Source: an uncultured Erysipelotrichaceae bacterium (GTDB taxonomy: Bacteria > Bacillota_I > Bacilli_A > RFN20 > CAG-826). From it: 25,758 nucleotides of DNA. Of this stretch, positions 8,133 to 13,510 are shown in pieces; positions within the stretch are counted from its first letter, which is position 1; each line of letters opens with the position of its first letter. The notes under the pieces are model-generated. The model was not told where the DNA came from. It searched no databases and saw only the letters and a list, made by a program, of their open reading frames with translations. The position numbers and the translations under genes were made by a program. The stretch lies in NCBI GenBank assembly GCA_902801805.1, contig CADCJP010000004.1, forward strand, positions 1 through 25,758, in the 5' to 3' direction.

Positions 8133-8837
8133 ATGGGTAGAGCACATGAAGTAAGAGCAAAAGCGATGGCCGCAACCGCTGCAAAAAGAAGCGCACTCTT
8201 TATGAGAGCCAGTAAGGAAATCTATATGGCGGCAAAGAATGGTGTTCCTGACCCTGAAATGAACTTAGCACTCCGTTCTGCAATTGAAAAATGGAGAGGT
8301 CAAAACGTTACTAAAGACGTTATTGATAGAGCCATCCAAAAAGCTAAAGGCGGCGAAGCCGAAAGCTATTCTGAAGGCCGTTATGAAGCTTTTGGTCCAG
8401 GCAATTCACTCTTTATCATTGATACATTAACTGATAACTCAAACCGTGCGTTTATCGAAGTTAGAACCGCTATCACCAAAAAGGGTGGTCACTTAGGTTC
8501 CACAATCTTCAATTTCACACAAACTGGTTTATTCGTTTTCAACGGCACCAATAGAGATGAAGTTGAAGAAAACTTAATTCTCTCTGACGTTGATGTCCGT
8601 GAAGTCACAGCAGAAGATGGAAAGATCGAAGTCCTTGTTGAACCAGCAGCCTTCGCTCAAGCTAGAGAAGTTTTAGGTGGTATGGGCATCTCCGAATTCG
8701 ATGTCGCAGAAATAACCTTCTTAGCCAATGATCCAATCGAGATCACTGATCCAGAAGAAAGACGCAAATTTGACGAATTATGCGATATGCTTGATGACTT
8801 ACAAGACGTCCAAAACGTCTATCACAACGTCAAGTAA
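8133..8837 (+). CDS. YebC/PmpR-family protein, YeeI subtype
   Basis: A 234-residue cytoplasmic protein of the YebC/PmpR/TACO1 family. Older annotation calls these transcriptional regulators; more recent work places family members in translation, relieving ribosome stalling at proline-rich stretches. The N-terminus is MGRAHEVRAKAMA, resembling the YeeI branch of Bacilli (MGRKWNNIKEKKA) more than the MAGHSKW form. Domain 1 contains RASKEIYMAAKNGVPDPE and DRAIQKAKGG; domain 2 contains RYEAFGPGNSLFIIDTLTDN; domain 3 ends with VYHNVK. It has a separate promoter upstream and a terminator downstream, so it is a single-gene unit inserted between truA and rplM. The start is backed by aaggag ten bases upstream. 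Confidence 0.92.
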   Translation: MGRAHEVRAKAMAATAAKRSALFMRASKEIYMAAKNGVPDPEMNLALRSAIEKWRGQNVTKDVIDRAIQKAKGGEAESYSEGRYEAFGPGNSLFIIDTLTDNSNRAFIEVRTAITKKGGHLGSTIFNFTQTGLFVFNGTNRDEVEENLILSDVDVREVTAEDGKIEVLVEPAAFAQAREVLGGMGISEFDVAEITFLANDPIEITDPEERRKFDELCDMLDDLQDVQNVYHNVK

Positions 8838-8863
8838 TTATTAACCTATAATTATTGCAAAAT

Positions 8864-8900
8864 AGCGATGTCCAAATGGATGTCGCTTTTATTTTTTCTT
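8864..8900 (+). terminator. Intrinsic terminator after yebC
   Basis: AGCGATGTCC (8864-8873) pairs with GGATGTCGCT (8878-8887) apart from a two-base internal mismatch, with loop AAAT. It is followed by a T-rich tract to about 8900. Placement directly after yebC supports termination. Confidence 0.75.
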
Positions 8901-8929
8901 TCATATTTTAGGAAAAAAATCAAATTCGC

Positions 8930-8953
8930 CACCTATTTGCTAAATAGGAGGTG
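8930..8953 (+). promoter_or_regulatory. Hairpin covering a Shine-Dalgarno sequence
   Basis: CACCTATTT (8930-8938) pairs with AAATAGG..GTG (8942-8953) leaving a two-base bulge, with a three-base loop gct. The right arm contains AGGAGGTG, a near-perfect anti-16S sequence, so folding would hide the ribosome site. It could be a structure limiting translation of the following short ORF, or part of a leader RNA. It is seen directly as complementarity; the function is inference. Confidence 0.45.
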
Positions 8954-9187
8954 TTTAACCGTTTATCTGAAGAAGATTTGATTGAAATAGAAAAGTTTCT
9001 TTTAAAAACAAAAAAAGTTAGTGCAAAGCCTACTAGATTTGGGCTTTATCGGACGAGCCGCGAGCAACTAACACACTTATTAAAACAAAAAAGATTAGCC
9101 TTTTCAACAATTATGGCGTTATTTCATAAATATTCAATTGACAACTCACGCGTAAACACGTATGATTTTTATCGGCACAAAAGCTAA
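8951..9187 (+). CDS. Doubtful 78-codon ORF of unknown function
   Basis: An open frame between the yebC terminator and rplM. It encodes a basic, helical-looking protein (starts FNRLSEEDLIEIEKF, ends DFYRHKS) with no motif I recognise. The start is a problem: GTG 8951 overlaps the AGGAGGTG ribosome site, and the next in-frame initiator is TTG 8978, rather far away. The last 50 bases contain a consensus promoter for rplM, which also argues that part of this stretch is regulatory. It may be a real small protein, a decayed gene, or chance. Homologues at the same place in related genomes would decide it. Confidence 0.35.
   Translation: MFNRLSEEDLIEIEKFLLKTKKVSAKPTRFGLYRTSREQLTHLLKQKRLAFSTIMALFHKYSIDNSRVNTYDFYRHKS
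9138..9166 (+). promoter_or_regulatory. rplM-rpsI promoter
   Basis: TTGACA (9138-9143), a 17-base spacer and TATGAT (9161-9166): a near-consensus housekeeping promoter. It predicts an mRNA start near 9173 and a leader of about 70 bases before rplM. It lies inside the 3' end of the short upstream ORF. Confidence 0.85.
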
Positions 9188-9242
9188 ATTAGCGAAGTCC
9201 CCGGTAAGGTCAAAGTTAGTTTGGTAAAGGAGGATTACAGTT
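9173..9242 (+). promoter_or_regulatory. Leader of the L13-S9 mRNA, possible autoregulatory RNA
   Basis: The leader contains a GCTA-AAT-TAGC hairpin (9183-9193), then a tccccgg stretch near 9197 whose TCC can pair with the GGA of the aaaggagga ribosome site at 9226-9234. L13 operons in Bacilli are known to be controlled by a structured leader bound by a ribosomal protein. I cannot confirm that this sequence fits that family's covariance model. Confidence 0.35.
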
Positions 9243-9683
9243 ATGCAACGTCAAACTACTATTGCAAAAAATAACGAAATCCAAAGAAAATGGTATGTCG
9301 TCGATGCCACAGACAAACCATTAGGAAGATTAGCATCACAAGTCGCTCAAGTTTTAACTGGCAAGAATAAGCCAATTTGGACTCCAAATGTTGACTGTGG
9401 TGACTATGTTATTATCATCAACGCTGAAAAGGTTGCTCTTTCTGGCGATAAAGTTAATAACAAAAAATACTACAATGTGTCTGGTTACGCTGGTGGTCTT
9501 AGAGCAAGAACAGCCGGTGTTATGCTTGAAAAGTACCCAGTAGAAATGTTAGAAAGATGCCTTCACGGTATGCTTCCAAAGGGTCGCTTAGGTCGTCAAA
9601 TGATCAAGAAACTCTTCGTCTATGCTGGTCCAGAACACAAACAAGAAGCTCAAAAACCAGAAGTTCTTGAGCTCAAATTCTAG
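9243..9683 (+). CDS. rplM: 50S ribosomal protein L13
   Basis: Early-assembling 50S subunit protein, 146 residues, the normal length. Conserved blocks: [19 protein letters not shown], the [25 protein letters not shown] region, GGLRARTA, and the C-terminal [22 protein letters not shown] followed by [10 protein letters not shown]. The Shine-Dalgarno aaaggagg at 9226-9233 is nine bases before the ATG. The gene is followed after 12 bases by rpsI, the invariant bacterial pairing, and uses the strong promoter at 9138-9166. Confidence 0.98.
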   Translation: MQRQTTIAKNNEIQRKWYVVDATDKPLGRLASQVAQVLTGKNKPIWTPNVDCGDYVIIINAEKVALSGDKVNNKKYYNVSGYAGGLRARTAGVMLEKYPVEMLERCLHGMLPKGRLGRQMIKKLFVYAGPEHKQEAQKPEVLELKF

Positions 9684-9695
9684 GAGGTCTAAACA

Positions 9696-10094
9696 ATGGC
9701 AAAGAAAGCTGATCTTCAATATTACGGCACAGGCAAAAGAAAATCTTCTATCGCTCGTGTTTATATCACTGCTGGTACAGGTAAAGTCGTTGTTAACGGC
9801 CACCCAGTGGAAGAATATATGCCTTATGAGACATTAATTCTCGACTTAAAACAACCATTAACCTTAACAGGTACCGATGGCAAGTACGATGTTCGTGCTG
9901 AAGTCAAAGGTGGCGGTTTCACAGGCCAAGCTGGCGCTATCCGTTTAGGTATCGCTAGAGCCTTATTAGAAGCCGGTTGCGATCGTGCAGTCTTAAAAGC
10001 TAACGGTATGGTCAAACGTGACTCCCGTAAGAAAGAACGTAAGAAATACGGTCTCAAAGCTGCTCGTAAAGCTCCACAATTCAGCAAACGTTAA
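9696..10094 (+). CDS. rpsI: 30S ribosomal protein S9
   Basis: 30S subunit protein, 132 residues, whose C-terminal tail reaches the P-site tRNA anticodon. Seen: [16 protein letters not shown] at the start, [19 protein letters not shown] in the middle, and the basic tail [17 protein letters not shown] ending in the universally conserved Lys-Arg. Its Shine-Dalgarno AGGAGG overlaps the rplM stop codon, pointing to coupled, near-equimolar synthesis. A clear terminator follows. Confidence 0.98.
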   Translation: MAKKADLQYYGTGKRKSSIARVYITAGTGKVVVNGHPVEEYMPYETLILDLKQPLTLTGTDGKYDVRAEVKGGGFTGQAGAIRLGIARALLEAGCDRAVLKANGMVKRDSRKKERKKYGLKAARKAPQFSKR

Positions 10095-10120
10095 TCGTTT
10101 CTGTATCAAGAAAAGAGAAG

Positions 10121-10144
10121 AGGAAGCTATGCTTCCTTTTTTTC
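10121..10144 (+). terminator. Intrinsic terminator after rpsI
   Basis: AGGAAGC (10121-10127), loop TAT, GCTTCCT (10131-10137), then a run of seven T. It is a textbook Rho-independent terminator ending the rplM-rpsI mRNA. Confidence 0.92.
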
Positions 10145-10179
10145 TTTCCCGCGTGCGCAATTTATTATTAAAAAATACG

Positions 10180-10208
10180 TTGATTTTGCTAGGCGGTTGT
10201 TGTATAGT
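10180..10208 (+). promoter_or_regulatory. Promoter of tRNA-Ile
   Basis: TTGATT (10180-10185), 17-base spacer, TATAGT (10203-10208). The tRNA begins 25 bases after the -10 box, leaving a short 5' trailer for RNase P to remove. Confidence 0.85.
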
Positions 10209-10232
10209 ATTTTCGCTGTCTAAAAGACAAGC

Positions 10233-10309
10233 GGGCCCATAGCTCAGTTGGTTAGAGCGCGCCCCTGATAAGGGCGAGGTCGGAAGTTCAAGTCTTCTTG
10301 GGCCCACCA
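10233..10309 (+). tRNA. tRNA-Ile (anticodon GAU)
   Basis: A complete cloverleaf of 77 bases. The acceptor stem GGGCCCA pairs with TGGGCCC; D stem GCTC/GAGC; anticodon stem CGCCC/GGGCG with loop CTGATAA, anticodon GAT at 10267-10269; T arm GGAAG-TTCAAGT-CTTCT. The CCA end is encoded. It reads AUU and AUC codons. It has its own promoter and terminator, so it is a single-gene unit. Confidence 0.97.
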
Positions 10310-10323
10310 AAATGAATATTAAG

Positions 10324-10348
10324 TCACTTCGTAGAAAGTGATTTTTTT
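10324..10348 (+). terminator. Intrinsic terminator after tRNA-Ile
   Basis: TCACTT (10324-10329) and AAGTGA (10336-10341) with a six-base loop, followed by seven T. Confidence 0.8.
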
Positions 10349-10371
10349 ATACCTAATATGCGTCACCCACG

Positions 10372-10410
10372 TATAATGTGTGCGCAAAAATAAGAAAATA
10401 ATGTTAAAAT
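10372..10410 (+). promoter_or_regulatory. Two candidate -10 boxes for the kinase-regulator operon
   Basis: TATAAT lies at 10372-10377 and TAAAAT at 10405-10410; the latter has TG at 10402-10403 (extended -10). The kinase ATG is 9 bases after the second box and has no Shine-Dalgarno. Use of the second box would give an almost leaderless mRNA; use of the first would give a leader of about 36 bases. Neither has a good -35. Confidence 0.5.
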
Positions 10411-10419
10411 GAGTCATAC

Positions 10420-11685
10420 ATGGATAACAAAAGTATCTTTAATATCCTCGTTTGCGGATTCGGAACAATCTTTTTACTCATTCACATTCTCAACCTTTCT
10501 TTAAAAAAGAATCGTCGTATTGATGAAAAGAATCTTTTAGTGTTCTTTATTTTTACCGCTTTCCACTTAGTCGCGTATTTAGTTTTTACTTTTGTGAAGT
10601 TCTATTACACAAGTAACGCGATGATTATGACCGCTTATTCGTTGTTTTATTTAGCAAATAACTTAGAAGCACTTCTCTTATTTGTGTATACAATTTCTTA
10701 TGTGACTATCAGTCGTGATATTAAAAGAGCGTCACTGATTATTAATTTATCAGTGTTTAGTTTATTCGCTCTTCTTGATTTTGTTAATTTATTCACCCCA
10801 ATATTCTTCTATGCAGAAAATGGTGTCTATGTGAGAGCGCCATTCATGATTGTTTCACAAGCATATCAACTTTTAGCGTTCATCTTTGTCTTTTCATTAA
10901 CAGTGTTTAACAAGAATGTTAAAGTGCCTGATAAAATAGTTTTCTCAATCTATTGTGTCTTACCACTTGTTGCGATTGTTTTGCAAAACATCTTTGCGGG
11001 TTACGCTATTGCGTATTTCTCCATTGTCGTGGCTATTGAAATCTTGTTCATGTTTGTTAACGTGGAAAAGAACATTGATTTAATCAATGAATCTAAGAAA
11101 GCTAAAGAAGCGGAAGTGAGACTCATGATGTCGCAAATCCAACCACACTTTATTTATAACACTCTTTCTAGTATTTCCACTTTGATTAAGATTGATCCAG
11201 ATAAAGCTCAAGCGGGTTTAGATGGCTTTACTGAATATTTGCGTAGTAATCTTTCCGCTATTTCAGAAACAGGTTTAATCCCATTCAGTGATGAATTAAA
11301 ACATATCAAAACATATTTAGCGTTAGAAAAGATGAGATTTGAAGATCGTCTCCATGTCGTTTACGACATTAAGACTAAGAACTTTAAAATCCCACCTTTA
11401 AGTATCCAACCAATCGTTGAAAACGCCGTTAAGCATGGTCTTATGAAGAAGATTGATGGTGGTACAATCACCATTAAAACCACGGAAGATGATTATGCGT
11501 ACTGCGTAGAAGTCACTGATGATGGTGTGGGCTTTGATGTCGATAAACTCCAAAAGAGCGATAAGAAGCATATCGGTTTAAGAAACGTTAGTTATCGTCT
11601 TTCCACAATGTGCCGTGGTGAGATGATGGTCCATAGTGAAATTGATAAAGGTACCACTGTCATGGTAATCTTCTTTAAAGGGTAG
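10420..11685 (+). CDS. LytS-type membrane sensor histidine kinase
   Basis: A 421-residue sensor kinase. Residues ~5-215 contain about seven hydrophobic segments with no large extracellular loop, so the signal is probably sensed in or at the membrane. The kinase part is of the LytS/His_kinase type: phosphoacceptor His243 in MSQIQPHFIYNTL, ATP-lid Asn box IQPIVENAVKHG (~329-340), G box DDGVGFD, then GLRNVSYRL and a final GTTVMVIFF strand. There is no HAMP or PAS domain. It is followed three bases later by its response regulator. LytS kinases usually pair with LytTR regulators; this one does not. The stimulus is unknown. Confidence 0.9.
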   Translation: MDNKSIFNILVCGFGTIFLLIHILNLSLKKNRRIDEKNLLVFFIFTAFHLVAYLVFTFVKFYYTSNAMIMTAYSLFYLANNLEALLLFVYTISYVTISRDIKRASLIINLSVFSLFALLDFVNLFTPIFFYAENGVYVRAPFMIVSQAYQLLAFIFVFSLTVFNKNVKVPDKIVFSIYCVLPLVAIVLQNIFAGYAIAYFSIVVAIEILFMFVNVEKNIDLINESKKAKEAEVRLMMSQIQPHFIYNTLSSISTLIKIDPDKAQAGLDGFTEYLRSNLSAISETGLIPFSDELKHIKTYLALEKMRFEDRLHVVYDIKTKNFKIPPLSIQPIVENAVKHGLMKKIDGGTITIKTTEDDYAYCVEVTDDGVGFDVDKLQKSDKKHIGLRNVSYRLSTMCRGEMMVHSEIDKGTTVMVIFFKG

Positions 11686-11688
11686 CGT

Positions 11689-12447
11689 ATGAAAGTACTA
11701 TTAGTCGATGATGAAAAATTGCAATTAACGAGACTCCAAGAATCAGTGAAGTATGTTTTGCCTGCTGCTGAATTATTGGCCTTCACTAATCCTCAAGTCG
11801 CTTTAGAAGCTGCGAAGAAAGATCAAATTGATATTGCCTTCCTTGATATTGAAATGCCTAAACTTAACGGCATCCAATTAGCGAAAGCTCTTAAAGGCTT
11901 TAATCCTAAGATTAATATTATTTTCGTCACCGCTTATGACTCCTTTGCTTTAGACGCTATGCGCATTAGAGCGTCTGGTTTTATTACTAAACCAGTTAAT
12001 GAAGATAAGATTGTTGAAGAAATTGAAGGTTTAAGATATCCAGTGGAAATGGCATCCACTAAAAAGCTCCAAGTTAAATGCTTTGGTAACTTTGAAGTGT
12101 TTAATAACGGAGAACCTTTAAAGTTTACTTATAGTAAGTCCAAAGAAGTATTTGCCTACCTTATTGATAGAGAAGGTGCGGCTATTAATATTAATGAATT
12201 AAACGCCATCCTCTGGGAAGAAGACCATAAATCATATTTAAGAAACCTCATTTCTGATATTCAAAAGACATTAAAAGATATTGGTGCGAGTGATGTATTT
12301 ATTAAAAGACATAATGAATGCTTTATCGATATTACTAAAGTCGATTGCGATGCTTATGAATATAAGAATAACAATCCAGACGCCATTAGAGCGTATCGTG
12401 GGGAATATATGATTCAATATTCCTGGGCCTATTTTGAAGATTTCTAA
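11689..12447 (+). CDS. Response regulator with SARP/OmpR-like winged-helix output
   Basis: A cytoplasmic regulator of 252 residues. Receiver domain at 1-115 with acidic pair Asp7-Asp8, phosphoacceptor Asp53 in FLDIEMP, Thr81 in FVTAYDSF and Lys101 in ITKPV: all catalytic positions are present. Residues ~122-250 form an output domain starting LQVKCFGNFEVFNNGEPLKF, with YSKSKEVFAYLIDREGA and ELNAILWEE, and ending in RGEYMIQYSWAYFEDF. This is the winged-helix plus short helical tail seen in SARP-like regulators of Firmicutes, not LytTR. It is co-transcribed with the kinase. Target genes are unknown; the zinc-ribbon gene downstream has its own promoter. Confidence 0.9.
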   Translation: MKVLLVDDEKLQLTRLQESVKYVLPAAELLAFTNPQVALEAAKKDQIDIAFLDIEMPKLNGIQLAKALKGFNPKINIIFVTAYDSFALDAMRIRASGFITKPVNEDKIVEEIEGLRYPVEMASTKKLQVKCFGNFEVFNNGEPLKFTYSKSKEVFAYLIDREGAAININELNAILWEEDHKSYLRNLISDIQKTLKDIGASDVFIKRHNECFIDITKVDCDAYEYKNNNPDAIRAYRGEYMIQYSWAYFEDF

Positions 12448-12474
12448 ACCTTGTGGCACTTGTGTGACAAACAC

Positions 12475-12489
12475 TATCATATAATGATA
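12475..12489 (+). promoter_or_regulatory. Promoter of the zinc-ribbon gene with a dyad on the -10 box
   Basis: TATAAT at 12480-12485 lies within the dyad TATCAT-ATA-ATGATA (12475-12489, six-base arms). A protein bound there would block RNA polymerase. The -35 region is weak. The ATG at 12518 has no visible Shine-Dalgarno. Confidence 0.5.
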
Positions 12490-12517
12490 CCGCGAATAGC
12501 AATTCCGTATCGTTTGT

Positions 12518-12682
12518 ATGAAAAAAGAAGCGCTTCAAAAAGAGAATGATAATTTGAACAAGCCACTGCATTGTCCTAAATGTGGTAGTGTTAACGTCAC
12601 TAAAATTCATGCTTCAACGATGGATCTTCACCTTTGCGAATGTCAGGATTGTAAACACAAATTCTACGTTGAAGAAGAATAA
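12518..12682 (+). CDS. Small zinc-ribbon protein, 54 residues
   Basis: A short gene. After a charged N-terminal stretch (MKKEALQKENDNL) the protein shows CPKCGS at Cys19/Cys22 and CECQDC at Cys40/42/45, with KHKFYV following. This is a one-knuckle-pair zinc ribbon like those in TFIIS-type or rubredoxin-like folds. Cys19, 22, 42 and 45 are the likely ligands. Such microproteins may bind nucleic acid or another protein; function cannot be read further. A dyad-covered promoter lies upstream and a terminator downstream, so it is an independent unit. No Shine-Dalgarno is visible, which lowers certainty about the start. Confidence 0.75.
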   Translation: MKKEALQKENDNLNKPLHCPKCGSVNVTKIHASTMDLHLCECQDCKHKFYVEEE

Positions 12683-12715
12683 TACTTGTATCAACATAGG
12701 AATTAGATAGGAAAG

Positions 12716-12740
12716 TCACTTGAAAACGAGTGATTTTTTT
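12716..12740 (+). terminator. Intrinsic terminator after the zinc-ribbon gene
   Basis: TCACTTG (12716-12722), loop AAAA, CGAGTGA (12727-12733), one G-U pair, then seven T. Confidence 0.85.
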
Positions 12741-12741
12741 A

Positions 12742-12770
12742 TTGATAAATAATTATCATTATGTTAGATT
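12742..12770 (+). promoter_or_regulatory. Promoter of the tRNA Val-Thr-Leu cluster
   Basis: TTGATA (12742-12747), 17-base spacer, TAGATT (12765-12770) with TG at 12762-12763 (extended -10). The first tRNA starts 12 bases after the -10 box. Confidence 0.8.
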
Positions 12771-12781
12771 AATTGAGCGCT

Positions 12782-12856
12782 GGAGACTTAGTTCAGCGGG
12801 AGAACGCTTCCTTCACACGGAAGAGGTCGTAGGTTCGATCCCTACAGTGTCCACCA
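12782..12856 (+). tRNA. tRNA-Val (anticodon CAC)
   Basis: A 75-base cloverleaf. D stem GTTC/GAAC; anticodon stem CTTCC/GGAAG with loop TTCACAC, so anticodon CAC, reading GUG; T arm GTAGG-TTCGATC-CCTAC; encoded CCA. The acceptor stem GGAGACT faces AGTGTCC, which leaves a G4:G69 mismatch where a usual tRNA-Val would have a C. A CAC-anticodon Val tRNA is uncommon in Firmicutes, although GTG codons are frequent in this window's genes. It is probably functional, because the rest is regular. Confidence 0.9.
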
Positions 12857-12861
12857 AAATT

Positions 12862-12937
12862 GCCGTCTTAGCTCAATTGGCAGAGCAACTGATTTGTAAT
12901 CAGTAGGTTGTTGGTTCGATTCCGATAGACGGCACCA
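12862..12937 (+). tRNA. tRNA-Thr (anticodon UGU)
   Basis: Acceptor GCCGTCT pairs with AGACGGC; D stem GCTC/GAGC; anticodon stem ACTGA/TCAGT with loop TTTGTAA, anticodon TGT; T arm GTTGG-TTCGATT-CCGAT with two G-U pairs; encoded CCA. It lies five bases after tRNA-Val, so they share a precursor. Confidence 0.96.
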
Positions 12938-12951
12938 ACTAAGTAAACTAG

Positions 12952-12974
12952 AGGAGGGACACGTTCCCTCCTTT
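12952..12974 (+). terminator. Strong hairpin between tRNA-Thr and tRNA-Leu
   Basis: AGGAGGGA (12952-12959) and TCCCTCCT (12965-12972) are perfect complements with a five-base loop, but only three T follow. It may be a partial terminator or a processing signal inside the tRNA precursor. No clear separate promoter for tRNA-Leu is visible, which argues against full termination. Confidence 0.5.
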
Positions 12975-12983
12975 AATTTATAT

Positions 12984-13068
12984 GCGGCTATGGCGGAACT
13001 GGCAGACGCGCTAGACTTAGGATCTAGTGGGGCAACCCGTACAGGTTCGATTCCTGCTAGCCGCACCA
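12984..13068 (+). tRNA. tRNA-Leu (anticodon UAG)
   Basis: An 85-base class II tRNA. Acceptor GCGGCTA/TAGCCGC; anticodon stem CTAGA/TCTAG with loop CTTAGGA, anticodon TAG, reading CUN; long variable arm (TGGGGCAACCCGT region); T arm with TTCGATT loop; encoded CCA. Confidence 0.96.
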
Positions 13069-13077
13069 ACTGTAATG

Positions 13078-13098
13078 ACTACCAAATTGGTAGTTTTT
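13078..13098 (+). terminator. Intrinsic terminator after the tRNA cluster
   Basis: ACTACC (13078-13083), loop AAATT, GGTAGT (13089-13094), then five T in a row. It ends the tRNA transcript. Confidence 0.85.
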
Positions 13099-13131
13099 AT
13101 TTAGACAAAATGCCGATACTATCAAAATAAA

Positions 13132-13160
13132 TTGACAATTAATTTAACTTTTTGCATAAT
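13132..13160 (+). promoter_or_regulatory. Consensus promoter of the 13.2-13.5 kb locus
   Basis: TTGACA (13132-13137), a 17-base spacer and CATAAT (13155-13160). It predicts an RNA start near 13167 and a transcript of about 350 bases up to the T-run at 13511-13516. No recognised protein gene follows. Confidence 0.75.
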
Positions 13161-13166
13161 AATCAC

Positions 13167-13435
13167 ACTAAGTTGCTACAGTCAATTTTAGGAATAATCC
13201 TATGGATGATTAGTTTAGTAAGTATAGAACTCCCCATCTTTCAGAGTAAAAAAATAAATTTTTCACTTAGTATAACGGAGGTTCTTAATATGATAATAAA
13301 CTACAACACAACAAATATGTATCTAGTAGGGGACATGGGTCTTAGTGGGGATATATGCTCAACTACTAGTCAAAAGTAGGACCTAAAAATTGTAGATTTA
13401 AGACCTAGGAGCTAACAACTCCTTGTCCCCTCCAT
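13167..13435 (+). other. Stretch without a recognised gene; possible structured RNA
   Basis: Between a strong promoter and an aberrant tRNA-like gene. Complementary arms: TAGGA/TCCTA (13189-13193, 13198-13202); CTAGTAG (13323-13329) with CTACTAG (13363-13369); AGGGGACA (13328-13335) with TGTCCCCT (13424-13431); AGGAG (13407-13411) with CTCCT (13419-13423). The 13323 and 13328 arms overlap, so they would be alternative folds. A short ORF with a ribosome site is embedded. A longer open frame reaches back to 13152, but its TTG overlaps the -10 box. Base composition here (G and C runs) differs from neighbouring genes. I do not recognise an RNA family. Confidence 0.4.
13290..13379 (+). CDS. Possible 29-residue peptide
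   Basis: ATG 13290 is preceded by cGGAGG at 13276-13281 with an eight-base gap, good ribosome-site spacing. The frame ends at TAG 13377-13379. The peptide starts MIINYNTTNMY, has a GDMGLSGD middle and ends CSTTSQK with one Cys. It has no signal peptide of its own; the upstream in-frame extension would add a hydrophobic helix (LLQSILGIILWMISLV), from ATG 13206 or earlier, but with poorer initiation signals. It might be a regulatory or signalling peptide, or a translated decoy in a structured RNA. I recognise no family. Confidence 0.35.
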   Translation: MIINYNTTNMYLVGDMGLSGDICSTTSQK

Positions 13436-13509
13436 ACCCCTTTAGCTCAACTGGATAGAGCGCTTCTTTTGCGAAGAAGGTGATCTCGGTTTGAATCCGA
13501 GAGGGGGTT
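13436..13509 (+). tRNA. Aberrant tRNA-like gene (anticodon UGC position)
   Basis: A regular cloverleaf: acceptor ACCCCTT pairs with AGGGGGT (one G-U); D stem GCTC/GAGC with GG in the loop; anticodon stem CTTCT/AGAAG, loop TTTGCGA giving TGC at 13470-13472; five-base variable loop; T stem CTCGG/CCGAG. Oddities: the T loop is TTTGAAT, so position 56 is T where C is near universal, removing the G19-C56 elbow pair; the discriminator is T; no CCA is encoded, unlike the four other tRNAs here; and the alanine-identity pair G3:U70 is replaced by C3:G70. TTTTTT follows at 13511. Charging with Ala is therefore doubtful. It could be a pseudo-tRNA, a non-translational tRNA or an RNA 3' module. Confidence 0.6.
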
Positions 13510-13510
13510 G

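Noticed and set aside
9588..10310. Open frames in other phases over rplM, rpsI and tRNA-Ile
   Set aside because: They overlap well-supported genes and lack coding features.
12952..12974. The AGGAGGGA hairpin as a riboswitch or ribosome site
   Set aside because: It lies between tRNA genes with no ORF after it; a terminator or processing hairpin is simpler.
13152..13289. 75-codon ORF starting at TTG 13152
   Set aside because: The start codon overlaps the -10 box, so it cannot be on the transcript from that promoter; only the last 29 codons have a good ribosome site.
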